A stretch of 64,000 nt of DNA. It comes from Mucilaginibacter_A sp964236465. GTDB taxonomy: Bacteria; Bacteroidota; Bacteroidia; Sphingobacteriales; Sphingobacteriaceae. Every line of letters begins with the position of its first letter. Positions within the stretch are counted from its first letter, which is position 1. Below are positions 21,932 through 30,366 of the stretch, one piece after another. The notes beneath the pieces are model-generated. The model saw nothing but the letters and a program-made list of their open reading frames with translations, searched no databases and was not told the DNA's origin. A program made the position numbers and the translations under genes. Location: positions 1 through 64,000 of the forward strand of contig CAXSBZ010000014.1 in NCBI GenBank assembly GCA_964236465.1. The letters run 5' to 3'.

Positions 21932-24256
21932 GTGAATAAAGAAATAAAACCAGCGGCAGAAAACCCGGCAAAATTTTTAGGTTTAAAGTTAGGCAAACCC
22001 GCCGATGTGGCTGCCGGCGTACATGCCGTTGTAGTTTCTGCGGAGCACGTTTTTGGGCAGATGCCGGTCTCGCGCGGGATGAAAGCACTTTTTGCTTTGA
22101 ACCAGAAACTGGGCTACGATTGTCCGGGTTGTGCTTGGCCGGATCCGGATGACGACCGCTCTACCATTGCCGAATACTGCGAAAACGGCGCAAAAGCAAT
22201 TGCCGAAGAAGCGACAACCAAAAGTTTGAAACCAGATTTTTTTGCACAGAATTCGGTCGAATCGCTTTCGATGTTGAACGATTATTACATTGGTAAGGAA
22301 GGCCGCGTAGCACAGCCAATGTATTTGCCGGAAGGTGGAACGCATTACGAACCAATTAGCTGGGAAAATGCTTTCAAAAAAATTGCTTCACATTTAAATA
22401 GATTGAAAAGTCCGAACGAAGCTATTTTTTATACTTCCGGCCGCACCAGTAATGAAGCAGCTTATATTTATCAGTTATTTACGAAAGAATATGGCACTAA
22501 TAATTTACCGGATTGCTCCAATATGTGCCATGAATCCACCAGTTTTGCATTGGCACAAAATCTCGGCATTGGTAAAGGTTCTGTTAGGCTGGAAGATTTT
22601 TATCAAGCTGAAGTGATTATAATTCTCGGCCAAAATCCCGGAACAAATCATCCCCGGATGCTGACTGCTTTGCAAAAAGGAAGGGCAAACGGTGCGAAAA
22701 TCGTTTCGGTAAATCCTTTGCACGAAGCCGGTTTGCTCGGTTTCAGCAATCCGCAGCAACTAAAAGGCGTGATGGGTATCGATACTAAACTGACTGATAT
22801 ATTTTTGCAGGTAAAGATCAACGGCGATCTGGCCTTGATTAAAGCCATCGAAATGCTGTTGCTCGAAGCAGAAGAAGCGCATCCGGGAACTGTTTTTGAC
22901 CATGATTTTATCCGCGACAATACGGCCGGTTATTTGGATTTTATTTCCCAAGTAAAAAAATATGAACTGAGTTATTTGCTGGAAGTTTGCGGTATTTCTT
23001 TGGAACAAGTAAAGGAAGTTGTTGAACTTTTAAAGCACAAAAATAAGATTATTGTGTGCTGGGCGATGGGCATCACCCAACATAAAAACGCGGTGGAAAC
23101 GATCAACGAGTTCGTCAACCTTTTGTTGCTGAAAGGAAGCATTGGCAAACCCGGCGCAGGCACTTGCCCAACGCGCGGCCATAGCAATGTGCAAGGCGAC
23201 CGCACGATGGGTATTTTTGATAAACCGCACGAAGCGTTGCTGGATCAGATTAAAAAAGTACATGGGTTTGAGCCGCCGCGCGAACATGGTTTTGATGTGG
23301 TCAAATCGATCCATGCCATGAACGAAGGCAAAGCAAAAGTATTTTTTGGGATGGGCGGCAACTTTTTGTCTGCTACGCCGGATACAACTTATACGGCGGA
23401 AGGCTTGCGGCAATGCGATTTGACTGTGCATGTATCTACTAAACTGAACCGCAGCCATCTGGTACATGGCAAAGAAGCTTTGATTTTGCCTTGCCTTGGC
23501 CGCACGGATTTGGATGTGCATGATGGTTTGACGCAATTTGTATCCTGCGAAAACTCGATGGGCGTGGTGCAAATGTCTAAAGGTGTGCTCAAACCGGTTT
23601 CTGATGATTTGCTGAGTGAGCCTGTGATTGTTTGCCGGTTGGCAAAAGCTACGCTGGGCAATCGTTCTAAAATCGATTGGGACAGATATGAAAAAAACTA
23701 CGATACCATCCGCGATGATGTGGAAAAGGTGATTAATGGTTTTGAAGATTATAATAAAAAAGTACGCTTGAAAGGCGGATTTTACTTGCCAAACGGCTGC
23801 CGAACGCGTGAATGGGATACGCCAAACAGCAAAGCCAATTTTGCCGTAACCGAACTGGTGGTTGAGCCGCTTGCAGAAGACGAACTGCTGATGATGACAA
23901 TCCGAAGCCACGATCAATTCAACACTACAATTTACGGTTTGGATGATCGCTATCGGGGCGTTTACAACGAGCGTCGCGTTATTTTTATGAACCCAGCAGA
24001 TATTTTGCGCTTAGGTTTTGAAATTGGAGAAGTAGTGGACCTGTACAATAATTATGGTGATAAAGAACGGGAAGCAAGGAGCTTTATCATCGTTTCGTAT
24101 GATATACCGGGACGATGTGCGGCAACTTATTATCCCGAAACCAATGTTTTGGTTCCGATTAGTTGTGTGGCAGACAGCAGTAATCAGCCAACATCAAAAT
24201 CTGTAAGGTTAAAGCTCCGAAAAAGTGCTTTGTTTAATGCACCTTTCTCAGTTTAA
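21932..24256 (+). CDS. YdeP/FdhF-type molybdopterin oxidoreductase alpha subunit
   Basis: About 775 residues from a GTG at 21932, one base after the upstream stop. Longer frames from 21848 or 21872 would run into the previous gene and start before any conserved residue. Motifs: YDCPGCAWPDPDDDR near the N-terminus, SGRTSNEAAYIYQLF, NLPDCSNMCHESTSFALAQN, ILGQNPGTNHPRML, PTRGHSNVQGDRTMGI and a C-terminal molydopterin-binding domain (SHDQFNTTIYGLDDRYRGVY). These place it in the FdhF/YdeP family. The substrate is uncertain and formate is not proven. It is likely matured by FdhD. Confidence 0.88.
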   Translation: MNKEIKPAAENPAKFLGLKLGKPADVAAGVHAVVVSAEHVFGQMPVSRGMKALFALNQKLGYDCPGCAWPDPDDDRSTIAEYCENGAKAIAEEATTKSLKPDFFAQNSVESLSMLNDYYIGKEGRVAQPMYLPEGGTHYEPISWENAFKKIASHLNRLKSPNEAIFYTSGRTSNEAAYIYQLFTKEYGTNNLPDCSNMCHESTSFALAQNLGIGKGSVRLEDFYQAEVIIILGQNPGTNHPRMLTALQKGRANGAKIVSVNPLHEAGLLGFSNPQQLKGVMGIDTKLTDIFLQVKINGDLALIKAIEMLLLEAEEAHPGTVFDHDFIRDNTAGYLDFISQVKKYELSYLLEVCGISLEQVKEVVELLKHKNKIIVCWAMGITQHKNAVETINEFVNLLLLKGSIGKPGAGTCPTRGHSNVQGDRTMGIFDKPHEALLDQIKKVHGFEPPREHGFDVVKSIHAMNEGKAKVFFGMGGNFLSATPDTTYTAEGLRQCDLTVHVSTKLNRSHLVHGKEALILPCLGRTDLDVHDGLTQFVSCENSMGVVQMSKGVLKPVSDDLLSEPVIVCRLAKATLGNRSKIDWDRYEKNYDTIRDDVEKVINGFEDYNKKVRLKGGFYLPNGCRTREWDTPNSKANFAVTELVVEPLAEDELLMMTIRSHDQFNTTIYGLDDRYRGVYNERRVIFMNPADILRLGFEIGEVVDLYNNYGDKEREARSFIIVSYDIPGRCAATYYPETNVLVPISCVADSSNQPTSKSVRLKLRKSALFNAPFSV

Positions 24257-24280
24257 AATTTTTGATCAACCTAAAAAACA

Positions 24281-24312
24281 GGTGATAAAAGAAGTATGCT
24301 TCTTTTATCACC
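24281..24312 (+). terminator. Perfect hairpin made of two facing 15-mer repeats
   Basis: GGTGATAAAAGAAG (24281-24294) and CTTCTTTTATCACC (24299-24312) form a perfect 14-bp stem with loop TATG. The two GA-form repeats, 24284-24298 (+) and 24295-24309 (-), overlap by four bases. It sits 24 bases after the oxidoreductase stop and probably ends its transcript, although a T run is missing. Confidence 0.75.
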
Positions 24313-24383
24313 TTAAAATTGAAAAGATCACCAAAAAATATTTTACAAAATTTGCATGGTTTTAATAAATTGATTTAATCAAT

Positions 24384-24917
24384 ATGATGTTTAAAAATTC
24401 TTTTTCTTACTCAAAATATTTCCTACTGTTAATTGGTTTTTGCTTTTTCATAAATCAAGCAGAAGCACAAAACAAGCGGGCGCAAAAAAAACAACAAAAG
24501 ATTGATTCCGTAAAAAAAATGGTGGACAACCAGAACTATGTTTTTATGGCACAGTTTGCAAACCCAATGGGTTTTAGAACGATCAACCTGAACTACAGCT
24601 ACAATGTGGTTGTTTCCAAAGATTCTATTAATAGTTATTTGCCGTATTATGGCCGTGCATACGTGGCTCCGTACAATCCAACCGATCCATCGGAAACGGG
24701 TATTCAATTTAAATCAAAACAGTTTGATTATCAAGCAAATAACTCGAAAAAAAGCGGATGGGAAATTACAATTGTTCCGCATGATATAAAAGAAACTCGA
24801 AAATTTATTTTTAATATATCGGATGAAGGTTATGCCACTTTAAGCGTAACGAGTAACGACCGTCAATCCATTTCTTTTAACGGCTACATTACTGAAAATT
24901 TGCCTAAAACCAAATAA
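24384..24917 (+). CDS. DUF4251 family exported protein
   Basis: 177 residues. A signal peptide (FLLLIGFCFFINQAEAQ) is followed by a basic linker (KRAQKKQQKID) and a beta-rich domain with the DUF4251 pattern: VDNQNYVFMAQFANPMG, DSINSYLPYYGRAYVAPY, ITIVPHDIKETRKFIFNIS and ISFNGYI. The family is widespread in Bacteroidota and of unknown role; the export signal suggests a periplasmic location. It is followed directly by a repeat. Confidence 0.85.
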   Translation: MMFKNSFSYSKYFLLLIGFCFFINQAEAQNKRAQKKQQKIDSVKKMVDNQNYVFMAQFANPMGFRTINLNYSYNVVVSKDSINSYLPYYGRAYVAPYNPTDPSETGIQFKSKQFDYQANNSKKSGWEITIVPHDIKETRKFIFNISDEGYATLSVTSNDRQSISFNGYITENLPKTK

Positions 24918-24922
24918 TAGGC

Positions 24923-24937
24923 GATAAAAGAAGCATC
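24923..24937 (+). repeat. Dispersed 15-mer, GA form
   Basis: GATAAAAGAAGCATC preceded by AATAATAGGC; it begins six bases after the TAA of the DUF4251 gene. Confidence 0.9.
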
Positions 24938-24950
24938 ATAAAACCAGCAA

Positions 24951-25403
24951 TCAGTTTTCAATTTGAATAGTGTAAACTTTATCGGCACTGGTCATTGGCT
25001 CTTTCAAACTTAAATTTGAAATCCCGGAATCTTTGATCCGGTAAAGTTTTCCATTTTTGCTGTTTTTATAAGAGTAATTTTGCAAAGCCTTTTGTATGCT
25101 TTCCACTTGCGCTAAATTTGTGGTTGTTAAAATTACAGTTGTCCGTCTTCCTTCAGTGCCAATGTAAAGATCGTTGTAATCGTTATCCGCAAAAAGCCCG
25201 AAAAATCGGGTTTCTTTGCTGGTTGAGCTTTGCAGATGATAATCTTTTTGCTGCAAAAAGCTGGTGGCAGCAGTATTATTTTGGATGATGTATTGCAGAT
25301 CCTGAAAGGTTAGCAGCTGTTTTTGCGCCGAGCAGTACAATATAGAAAAAGATAGAAAACAAGTTAATAAACTTTTTTTGATGTTAAAAAACGACCTGTT
25401 CAT
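24951..25403 (-). CDS. Exported hypothetical protein
   Basis: 150 residues with a signal peptide (SLLTCFLSFSILYCSAQ). The mature part has a repeated alpha/beta look: LTFQDLQYIIQNNTAATSFL, DYNDLYIGTEGRRTTVIL and LAQVESIQKALQNYSYKNSK. I recognise no family. It stands alone on the minus strand, convergent with the DUF4251 gene. Confidence 0.6.
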   Translation of the reverse strand: MNRSFFNIKKSLLTCFLSFSILYCSAQKQLLTFQDLQYIIQNNTAATSFLQQKDYHLQSSTSKETRFFGLFADNDYNDLYIGTEGRRTTVILTTTNLAQVESIQKALQNYSYKNSKNGKLYRIKDSGISNLSLKEPMTSADKVYTIQIEN

Positions 25404-25485
25404 TAGCTGGATATTTTAGTCATTAATGTAAAAAAAGTAATTCTGAACATAAAAGCAATTTATACAACAGAAACTGCTTCCAAAT

Positions 25486-25695
25486 TTACTTTATCTCCTC
25501 CAACTTGTGCATATTGCTATGCAAAATTAAATGGTTGAAAATAACATTCAACGCATTCAAATCTTCTTCAATATCAATTTCCAAAGCAATTATTTCTTCT
25601 TTATGCTGAGTTGATTTTTGGTTCAAATTTGATAGTAAAAGCTTTTTTTCCTTTAGCTCAGCTTTTAGGTTACAATAGATCTTATAAGTTTCCAT
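25486..25695 (-). CDS. Small coiled-coil protein, 69 residues
   Basis: A heptad-like pattern runs through most of the protein (LKAELKEKKLLLSNLNQK, EIIALEIDIEEDL). There is no signal peptide and no known family. It is AT-rich and isolated; length and composition are compatible with a small regulatory or structural protein, but a chance open frame cannot be excluded. Confidence 0.45.
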   Translation of the reverse strand: METYKIYCNLKAELKEKKLLLSNLNQKSTQHKEEIIALEIDIEEDLNALNVIFNHLILHSNMHKLEEIK

Positions 25696-25839
25696 GAAAA
25701 TAATTACGGATGAATGATAATTGCGGTTTTAGTTTTTTACGTACGTTAACATTAATTAACCAGAATGATGGCCGTTTGATTCTGATTATTTTCAACATCA
25801 AATAAAATCTAATCAAGCTATTACTAATCAATTTTTCTG

Positions 25840-26136
25840 ATGAATGAAGTTTTTTTAGAAATTGCTGTCAACAAGTATATGTTTACCAGTTTACAAGAAT
25901 ATCAGTTGCCTGTACCTGTTTTTGTAGAAAACGAAACATCAACTATTATATTTGATACAGAAGATGATTATTGCAAATGTTTTAAGGAGATTGAAAAAGT
26001 AAGTACCAATTATCTTTCAGAATATTGGCTGTTGAAAACACCGGAACTTATAGAAAAGAACAGATGTATCATCCGGGTTTTGACAATTTTGCATGAAGCC
26101 AGAGTAAAAAAATATCCTGAATTTGAGCAATGGTGA
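25840..26136 (+). CDS. Hypothetical protein, 98 residues
   Basis: A soluble mixed alpha/beta protein with VFVENETSTIIFDTEDDYCK and a C-terminal helix VLTILHEARVKKYPEFEQW. No signal peptide or recognised domain is present. It is isolated between divergent and convergent neighbours, with an AC-form repeat following 10 bases after the stop. Confidence 0.5.
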   Translation: MNEVFLEIAVNKYMFTSLQEYQLPVPVFVENETSTIIFDTEDDYCKCFKEIEKVSTNYLSEYWLLKTPELIEKNRCIIRVLTILHEARVKKYPEFEQW

Positions 26137-26145
26137 TTTTTGTAT

Positions 26146-26160
26146 GCTAAAAACAGTATG
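26146..26160 (+). repeat. Dispersed 15-mer, AC form
   Basis: GCTAAAAACAGTATG, between the 98-residue protein gene and the SGNH hydrolase gene. Confidence 0.7.
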
Positions 26161-26163
26161 GTT

Positions 26164-26754
26164 TTATAAAATGGTTTTTAGAATCGGCCATAAGTTTCCT
26201 GCAATAATTTCATAGCCTTTGGAATTTGGATGAACACCATCTGCCAGATTTAATAATCGGTTTCCGGCTACACCATGTAATAAAAAGGGCATAAAAACCA
26301 TGGCATTTTTATCAGCCAAATGCCGAAAAACCATTCTAAATTCTGTAAGGATATGTCCGGTTAAAAAAGACGGAAGTTCCATGCCCAGTAAAACCAATTT
26401 TACTTTAGGCTGCTTTATTTTTACAAAATCAATAATAAATTGCAGGTTCCCAACTGTTTCTGCCGGCCTTATTCCGCGTAAAATATCATTAATGCCCAGT
26501 TCCAGCACGAAAATTTCAATTGGCTGATCCATCAAATTAACAATTCTGGCTTTGCCTCCTGCAGAAGTTTCTCCGCTTAAACCTGCATTAATGACATTGT
26601 AGGAAAGTTGTTGCTGATTGATTTTTTGTTGGATTAAAGCAGGAAAAGCCTGATGTTCGGCCAGCCCATAACCTGCTGTCAAACTATCACCAAAAAACAG
26701 TATTTTTTTTAAAGATTGGTTTTTGGAAGAATCTGGTGTAGGTGCTTCGAGCAT
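26164..26754 (-). CDS. SGNH-family esterase, TesA-like
   Basis: 196 residues. Block I ILFFGDSLTAGYGLAEHQAF carries the catalytic Ser, block II is NAGLSGETSAGGK, block III is ELGINDILRGI, and block V DGVHPNSKGYEIIA holds the Asp/His pair. It is close to arylesterase/lysophospholipase TesA. TesA is periplasmic, but no signal peptide is seen from this ATG; the N-terminus (MLEAPTPDSSKNQS) looks like the tail of a lipoprotein linker, so an upstream part may have been lost. Confidence 0.9.
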   Translation of the reverse strand: MLEAPTPDSSKNQSLKKILFFGDSLTAGYGLAEHQAFPALIQQKINQQQLSYNVINAGLSGETSAGGKARIVNLMDQPIEIFVLELGINDILRGIRPAETVGNLQFIIDFVKIKQPKVKLVLLGMELPSFLTGHILTEFRMVFRHLADKNAMVFMPFLLHGVAGNRLLNLADGVHPNSKGYEIIAGNLWPILKTIL

Positions 26755-26790
26755 AAAAGTTTTAACAATAATAGAATTATTTAAACAAAA

Positions 26791-26817
26791 AAAATGCCTC
26801 TAAAAGAAGCATTTTAA
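26791..26817. terminator. Short hairpin built on a repeat copy
   Basis: AAAATGC (26791-26797) pairs with GCATTTT (26809-26815), enclosing most of a GA-form repeat (26799-26813, TCTAAAAGAAGCATT). It lies between the DUF3072 gene and the SGNH hydrolase gene, both leftward. Confidence 0.5.
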
Positions 26818-26842
26818 ATATAAAGAGCTTTTTGGAAAGCAA

Positions 26843-27100
26843 TTAATGCTCCAACCCACGGCCCGTTTTGTGTTGCAACTCATCAATTTTTTTTGATGCT
26901 TCTGCTTTATTTAATTGCTCATCCATCTCTACGCCAGCCTGATCAGATAAAGTTTTCAGGTATGAATGCTGAGCACCTGTCATTGGTTCGTCGCCGGTTG
27001 TCCAGGTATCCGGATCTTTAACAGTATTGGTATTATCTGTTTCCGAGGCATTGTTTTTAGTTTTGTCCTGATCGATAGGATCTTGTTTTGGCGTGCTCAT
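26843..27100 (-). CDS. DUF3072 family protein
   Basis: 85 residues, hydrophilic. The first half is a disordered, acidic and Thr/Asn-rich stretch. The second half, MTGAQHSYLKTLSDQAGVEM followed by KAEASKKIDELQHKTGRG, is the DUF3072 helical motif. Function is unknown. Confidence 0.85.
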   Translation of the reverse strand: MSTPKQDPIDQDKTKNNASETDNTNTVKDPDTWTTGDEPMTGAQHSYLKTLSDQAGVEMDEQLNKAEASKKIDELQHKTGRGLEH

Positions 27101-27179
27101 TTTTGAATGTTTTGGTTAATAAATACTCAACTTGAAATCTAAAAGAATGTTTTTAAATCTTATAAAAAAACTAAAAAAA

Positions 27180-28025
27180 TTAGCTTTTCAGCATTTTTAT
27201 AAAATTGCCCAGTTGTTCTTTCATTTTACGGCGGTCAACGATGAAATCCAGGAAGCCATGTTCCAGTACAAATTCTGCCGTTTGAAACCCTTTTGGCAAA
27301 TCTTTTTTAATAGTTTCTTTGATTACCCTCGGGCCGGCAAAACCGATCAATGCACCGGGTTCTGATACATTGATATCGCCCAGCATGGCATAAGAAGCTG
27401 TAACTCCGCCCGTTGTTGGATCGGTAAGCAAGGAGATGTAAGGCAGCTTGGCCTGTGCCAGCAAGGCTAATTTGGCAGATGTTTTGGCCATCTGCATTAA
27501 AGAATAAGCGGCTTCCATCATCCTGGCTCCACCGGATTTGGAAATCATCAAAAAAGGCATCCGGTGTTCGATACAATAGTTGATGCTTTGCGCTATTTTT
27601 TCGCCAACAACAGAACCCATTGAGCCGCCAATAAAAGTAAAATCCATACAAGCGATCACAATATCCTGCTCATTTATTTTTCCATAACCTGCGCGGATAG
27701 CATCTTTTAAACCTGTTTTTGCTTTGCTTTCGGCAAGCCGGTCTGTATATTTTTTGGTATCGGCAAAATTTAGCGGATCGCCGGAAACAAAATCCGGAAA
27801 AAGTTCTGTAAACTCATTATTATCAAAAAGAATACTGAAATATTCTTTAGAGCCAATCCGCAAATGGTAGTTGCAATAATGGCAAACGTATTGATTTTCA
27901 ACTTGTTCTTTATAGTGAAGCGGCTTTTTGCAGTTGGGGCATTTGTTCCAAATACCATCCGGAGCCTCTTTTTTTTCTTCTGTGGTGGTGATTATTCCTT
28001 TTTCTTCCCTTTTAAACCAGGCCAT
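27180..28025 (-). CDS. accD: Acetyl-CoA carboxylase carboxyltransferase subunit beta
   Basis: 281 residues, standard length. With AccA it transfers the carboxyl group from biotin to acetyl-CoA, the first step in fatty acid synthesis. The N-terminal four-cysteine zinc ribbon reads CPNC...CHYC. The crotonase-type core includes DFTFIGGSMGSVVGEK, ISKSGGARMMEAAYSL, LTDPTTGGVTASYAMLGD and GFAGPRVIKETIKKDLPKGF. accA is not in the window. Confidence 0.97.
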   Translation of the reverse strand: MAWFKREEKGIITTTEEKKEAPDGIWNKCPNCKKPLHYKEQVENQYVCHYCNYHLRIGSKEYFSILFDNNEFTELFPDFVSGDPLNFADTKKYTDRLAESKAKTGLKDAIRAGYGKINEQDIVIACMDFTFIGGSMGSVVGEKIAQSINYCIEHRMPFLMISKSGGARMMEAAYSLMQMAKTSAKLALLAQAKLPYISLLTDPTTGGVTASYAMLGDINVSEPGALIGFAGPRVIKETIKKDLPKGFQTAEFVLEHGFLDFIVDRRKMKEQLGNFIKMLKS

Positions 28026-28026
28026 C

Positions 28027-28041
28027 TATGCTGTTTTTATA
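28027..28041 (-). repeat. Dispersed 15-mer, AC form
   Basis: On the minus strand this reads TATAAAAACAGCATA, directly upstream of accD; its last bases touch the accD start region. Confidence 0.75.
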
Positions 28042-28213
28042 GCACAAATTAACGAAAAAATTATCCACCGTAGTTTTTTAGCCGCAAAAACATCGGGTCG
28101 GAAGTTTAATTTAGAAGAAATTGAGATTCAAATTAAGCTTAAAATTTTAGAAAATATTGCCGGAGTATGTATTTTCCTTAACTTCGGTAATTTAACAAAG
28201 AGTAATCATAATT

Positions 28214-29293
28214 ATGGACCTTAAAAACTTTAAAGGCGTACTGCATGGCGATCAGGTACAGCAACTGTTTGAATTAGCTAAACAGCATCAATTTGCTTTG
28301 CCCGCCGTCAATGTAATCAATACAAATACCATAAATGCAGTAATGGAAACTGCAAAAGCCGTTAATTCTCCGGTTATCATCCAGCTTTCTAATGGTGGTG
28401 CACAATTTTATGCTGGCAAATCATTAAACAATGATCAATTGCAGGCCTGTATTCTGGGTGCGGTTTCTGCTGCCAAACATGTGCATTTGCTGGCAGAACA
28501 CTATGGTATTGCCGTGATTTTGCATACCGATCATGCGGCAAAAAAGTTACTACCTTGGATTGATGGTTTGTTAGCGCATGGCGAACGCTATTTTGAGCAA
28601 CACAACAAACCCTTGTTCTCTTCGCACATGCTGGACCTTTCCGAAGAACCGATTGAAGAAAACATAGAAATTTCTGCTAAATATTTGGAAAGAATGTCTA
28701 AAATGGGCATGACGATCGAAATAGAATTGGGCGTAACCGGAGGCGAAGAAGATGGTGTGGACAATTCTGATGTTGATAGTTCCCGTTTATATACGCAGCC
28801 TGAAGATGTAGCTTATGCTTATGAAAATTTGAGTAAAGTGAGCGATCGTTTTACGGTGGCTGCTGCTTTTGGCAACGTGCATGGCGTTTACAAGCCTGGC
28901 AATGTAAAACTCCAGCCAGTTATCCTGCACAACTCACAAGTGTATGTAAAACAGCATTTTAACCTAACTGCTGATAAGCCTGTTAATTTTGTTTTTCATG
29001 GCGGATCAGGTTCAACACAAACAGAAATCCGTGAAGCGATTTCTTACGGAGCCATCAAAATGAATATTGATACTGATATGCAATGGGCTTTTTGGGAAGG
29101 CGTACTGGATTACTATCATGCAAACGAAAGCTTTTTGCAAACACAAATTGGTAGCCCGGGCAAAGAAGATGCACCAAACAAAAAATATTATGACCCGCGA
29201 GTTTGGTTGCGCAAAGGCGAAGAAAACTTCGTTAAACGGTTGACTGCTGCTTTTGATGATTTGAATTGCATCAACGTAAACGAAAAAATATAA
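28214..29293 (+). CDS. fbaA: Class II fructose-bisphosphate aldolase
   Basis: 359 residues, long class IIA form. It splits fructose 1,6-bisphosphate into dihydroxyacetone phosphate and glyceraldehyde 3-phosphate, using zinc. Motifs: FALPAVNVINTNTINAVMET, AVILHTDHAAKKLLPWIDG with zinc ligands, IEIELGVTGGEEDGVDNS, AAAFGNVHGVYKPGN, FVFHGGSGSTQTEI and MNIDTDMQWAFW. It is monocistronic with a terminator behind it. Confidence 0.97.
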   Translation: MDLKNFKGVLHGDQVQQLFELAKQHQFALPAVNVINTNTINAVMETAKAVNSPVIIQLSNGGAQFYAGKSLNNDQLQACILGAVSAAKHVHLLAEHYGIAVILHTDHAAKKLLPWIDGLLAHGERYFEQHNKPLFSSHMLDLSEEPIEENIEISAKYLERMSKMGMTIEIELGVTGGEEDGVDNSDVDSSRLYTQPEDVAYAYENLSKVSDRFTVAAAFGNVHGVYKPGNVKLQPVILHNSQVYVKQHFNLTADKPVNFVFHGGSGSTQTEIREAISYGAIKMNIDTDMQWAFWEGVLDYYHANESFLQTQIGSPGKEDAPNKKYYDPRVWLRKGEENFVKRLTAAFDDLNCINVNEKI

Positions 29294-29313
29294 AGCTGAT
29301 ATCATCATCAGAA

Positions 29314-29346
29314 AACGCCATTGTTAAATTCAATGGCGTTTTTTAT
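29314..29346 (+). terminator. Terminator after the class II aldolase
   Basis: AACGCCATTG (29314-29323) pairs with CAATGGCGTT (29331-29340), followed by TTTTATT. Confidence 0.9.
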
Positions 29347-29366
29347 TGATACAATAATTGAATTTT

Positions 29367-29831
29367 ATGGCTGAGAAACTTAACCTTTTCGAACGGTTTG
29401 CCAACTGGGCAACTAAAGCTACCGGCAGTGCAACAGCTTTTATTAGTGCTGTTTTTATCATTCTAATTTGGGGGATAACCGGCCCGATCTTTAAATATTC
29501 AGATGTTTGGCAACTGGTTATCAATACTGGTACAACTGTTATTGCTTTTTTAATGGTTTTTTTAATTCAGAAATCACAAAACAAAGATTCAAAAGCTGTT
29601 CATTTAAAACTGAATGAACTGATTGTTGCCAATAAATACGCCAGTAACCGGATGGTAAGCATCGAAAATTTATCAGAAAAAGAACTGGATAAATTGCACG
29701 AATTTTATTTGACGTTAACAAGCCTTGCCGAAAAAGATTCCGACATCCATAAATCCCACTCTATTGATGCAGCAATAAAAAACCATCAGCGTAAAGTGGA
29801 TAATCTCAAAGAAAATTTGAAAAAACTATAA
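29367..29831 (+). CDS. Low-affinity iron permease-like membrane protein
   Basis: 154 residues from the ATG at 29367. Two membrane helices (AFISAVFIILIWGITGPIF and LVINTGTTVIAFLMVFLI) are followed by QKSQNKDSKAVHLKLNELI, the signature of the PF04120 iron permease-like family, and a charged helical tail. A transport role is inferred from the family name only; two helices are few for a permease. The stop overlaps the ATG of the next gene by one base. Confidence 0.85.
   Translation: MAEKLNLFERFANWATKATGSATAFISAVFIILIWGITGPIFKYSDVWQLVINTGTTVIAFLMVFLIQKSQNKDSKAVHLKLNELIVANKYASNRMVSIENLSEKELDKLHEFYLTLTSLAEKDSDIHKSHSIDAAIKNHQRKVDNLKENLKKL
29445..29459 (-). repeat. Dispersed 15-mer, degenerate AC form, intragenic antisense
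   Basis: On the minus strand this reads GATAAAAACAGCACT preceded by TTAGAAT; on the coding strand it is read as AVFII. Confidence 0.55.
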
Positions 29832-30280
29832 TGAGTGAGATTAAGATAAATAAAACAACCAACCAAATTAAGCTGAAACAGGTTTTTGCTATCCGCAGAG
29901 AGGTTTTTGTTGAAGAGCAAAACTGCCCGCCAGAGCTGGAATGGGAATATGAAGATGAATCTACTCATTTTTTAGCAACAGTTGATGAAGAACCGGCTGG
30001 TGCTGCCCGTTGGCGAAAAACTGCAAATGGCTATAAATTGGAACGTTTTGCGGTTTTAAAAAAGTTTAGAGGTTCTGGCGTTGGTCAGGCTTTGGTGAAA
30101 GCAGTCTTGGCAGATTTGCCCCAGGGAGCCAAACCTATTTATCTCCATGCCCAAATACAAGCCGTTACGCTGTACGAAAAGTTTTTGTTTGAAAAAATGG
30201 GTGAGGAGTTTGAAGAAGCCGGTATCAGGCACTATAAAATGGTGTTGAATACTTTGCCTGATCAAGCACAACGATTTTAG
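29831..30280 (+). CDS. GNAT family N-acetyltransferase (YjcF/ElaA-like)
   Basis: 149 residues. The acetyl-CoA-binding fold is seen in FAIRREVFVEEQNCPPELEW, ERFAVLKKFRGSGVGQALVK (the R/Q-x-x-G-x-G/A loop) and LHAQIQAVTLYEKFLFEKMG. The acceptor is unknown. It is translationally coupled to the upstream iron-permease-like gene. Its TAG stop is supplied by the TTTTAGG flank of a repeat. Confidence 0.9.
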   Translation: MSEIKINKTTNQIKLKQVFAIRREVFVEEQNCPPELEWEYEDESTHFLATVDEEPAGAARWRKTANGYKLERFAVLKKFRGSGVGQALVKAVLADLPQGAKPIYLHAQIQAVTLYEKFLFEKMGEEFEEAGIRHYKMVLNTLPDQAQRF

Positions 30281-30320
30281 GTTGATAAAAACAGTATGCT
30301 TCTTTTGTCAACCTAAAATC
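30273..30320 (+). terminator. Hairpin of facing AC-form and GA-form repeats at a gene end
   Basis: The outer arms GATTTTAGGTTG and CAACCTAAAATC pair perfectly. Inside are an AC-form copy (30284-30298) and a GA-form copy on the other strand (30295-30309, with CAAAA for TAAAA), so the stem has internal mismatches. The TAG stop of the GNAT gene lies in the left arm. Confidence 0.7.
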
Positions 30321-30330
30321 TGTACAAAAC

Positions 30331-30366
30331 AAAACAGCCGCATCATTTAGTGCGGCTATTTTTGTT
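30331..30366. terminator. Bidirectional terminator between GNAT and NDH-2 genes
   Basis: AGCCGCA (30336-30342) pairs with TGCGGCT (30351-30357), with ATTTTTGTTTT on the right and AAAACAAAAC on the left. It can serve both converging transcripts. Confidence 0.8.

Noticed and set aside
23030..23917. 295-codon leftward open frame opposite the molybdoenzyme gene
   Set aside because: It lies entirely within conserved coding sequence on the other strand and the product has no recognisable domain.
26692..26707. Additional repeat copy at AAAAAACAGTATTTT in the SGNH gene
   Set aside because: Only part of the heart matches in an A/T-rich stretch; it was not counted among the exact copies.
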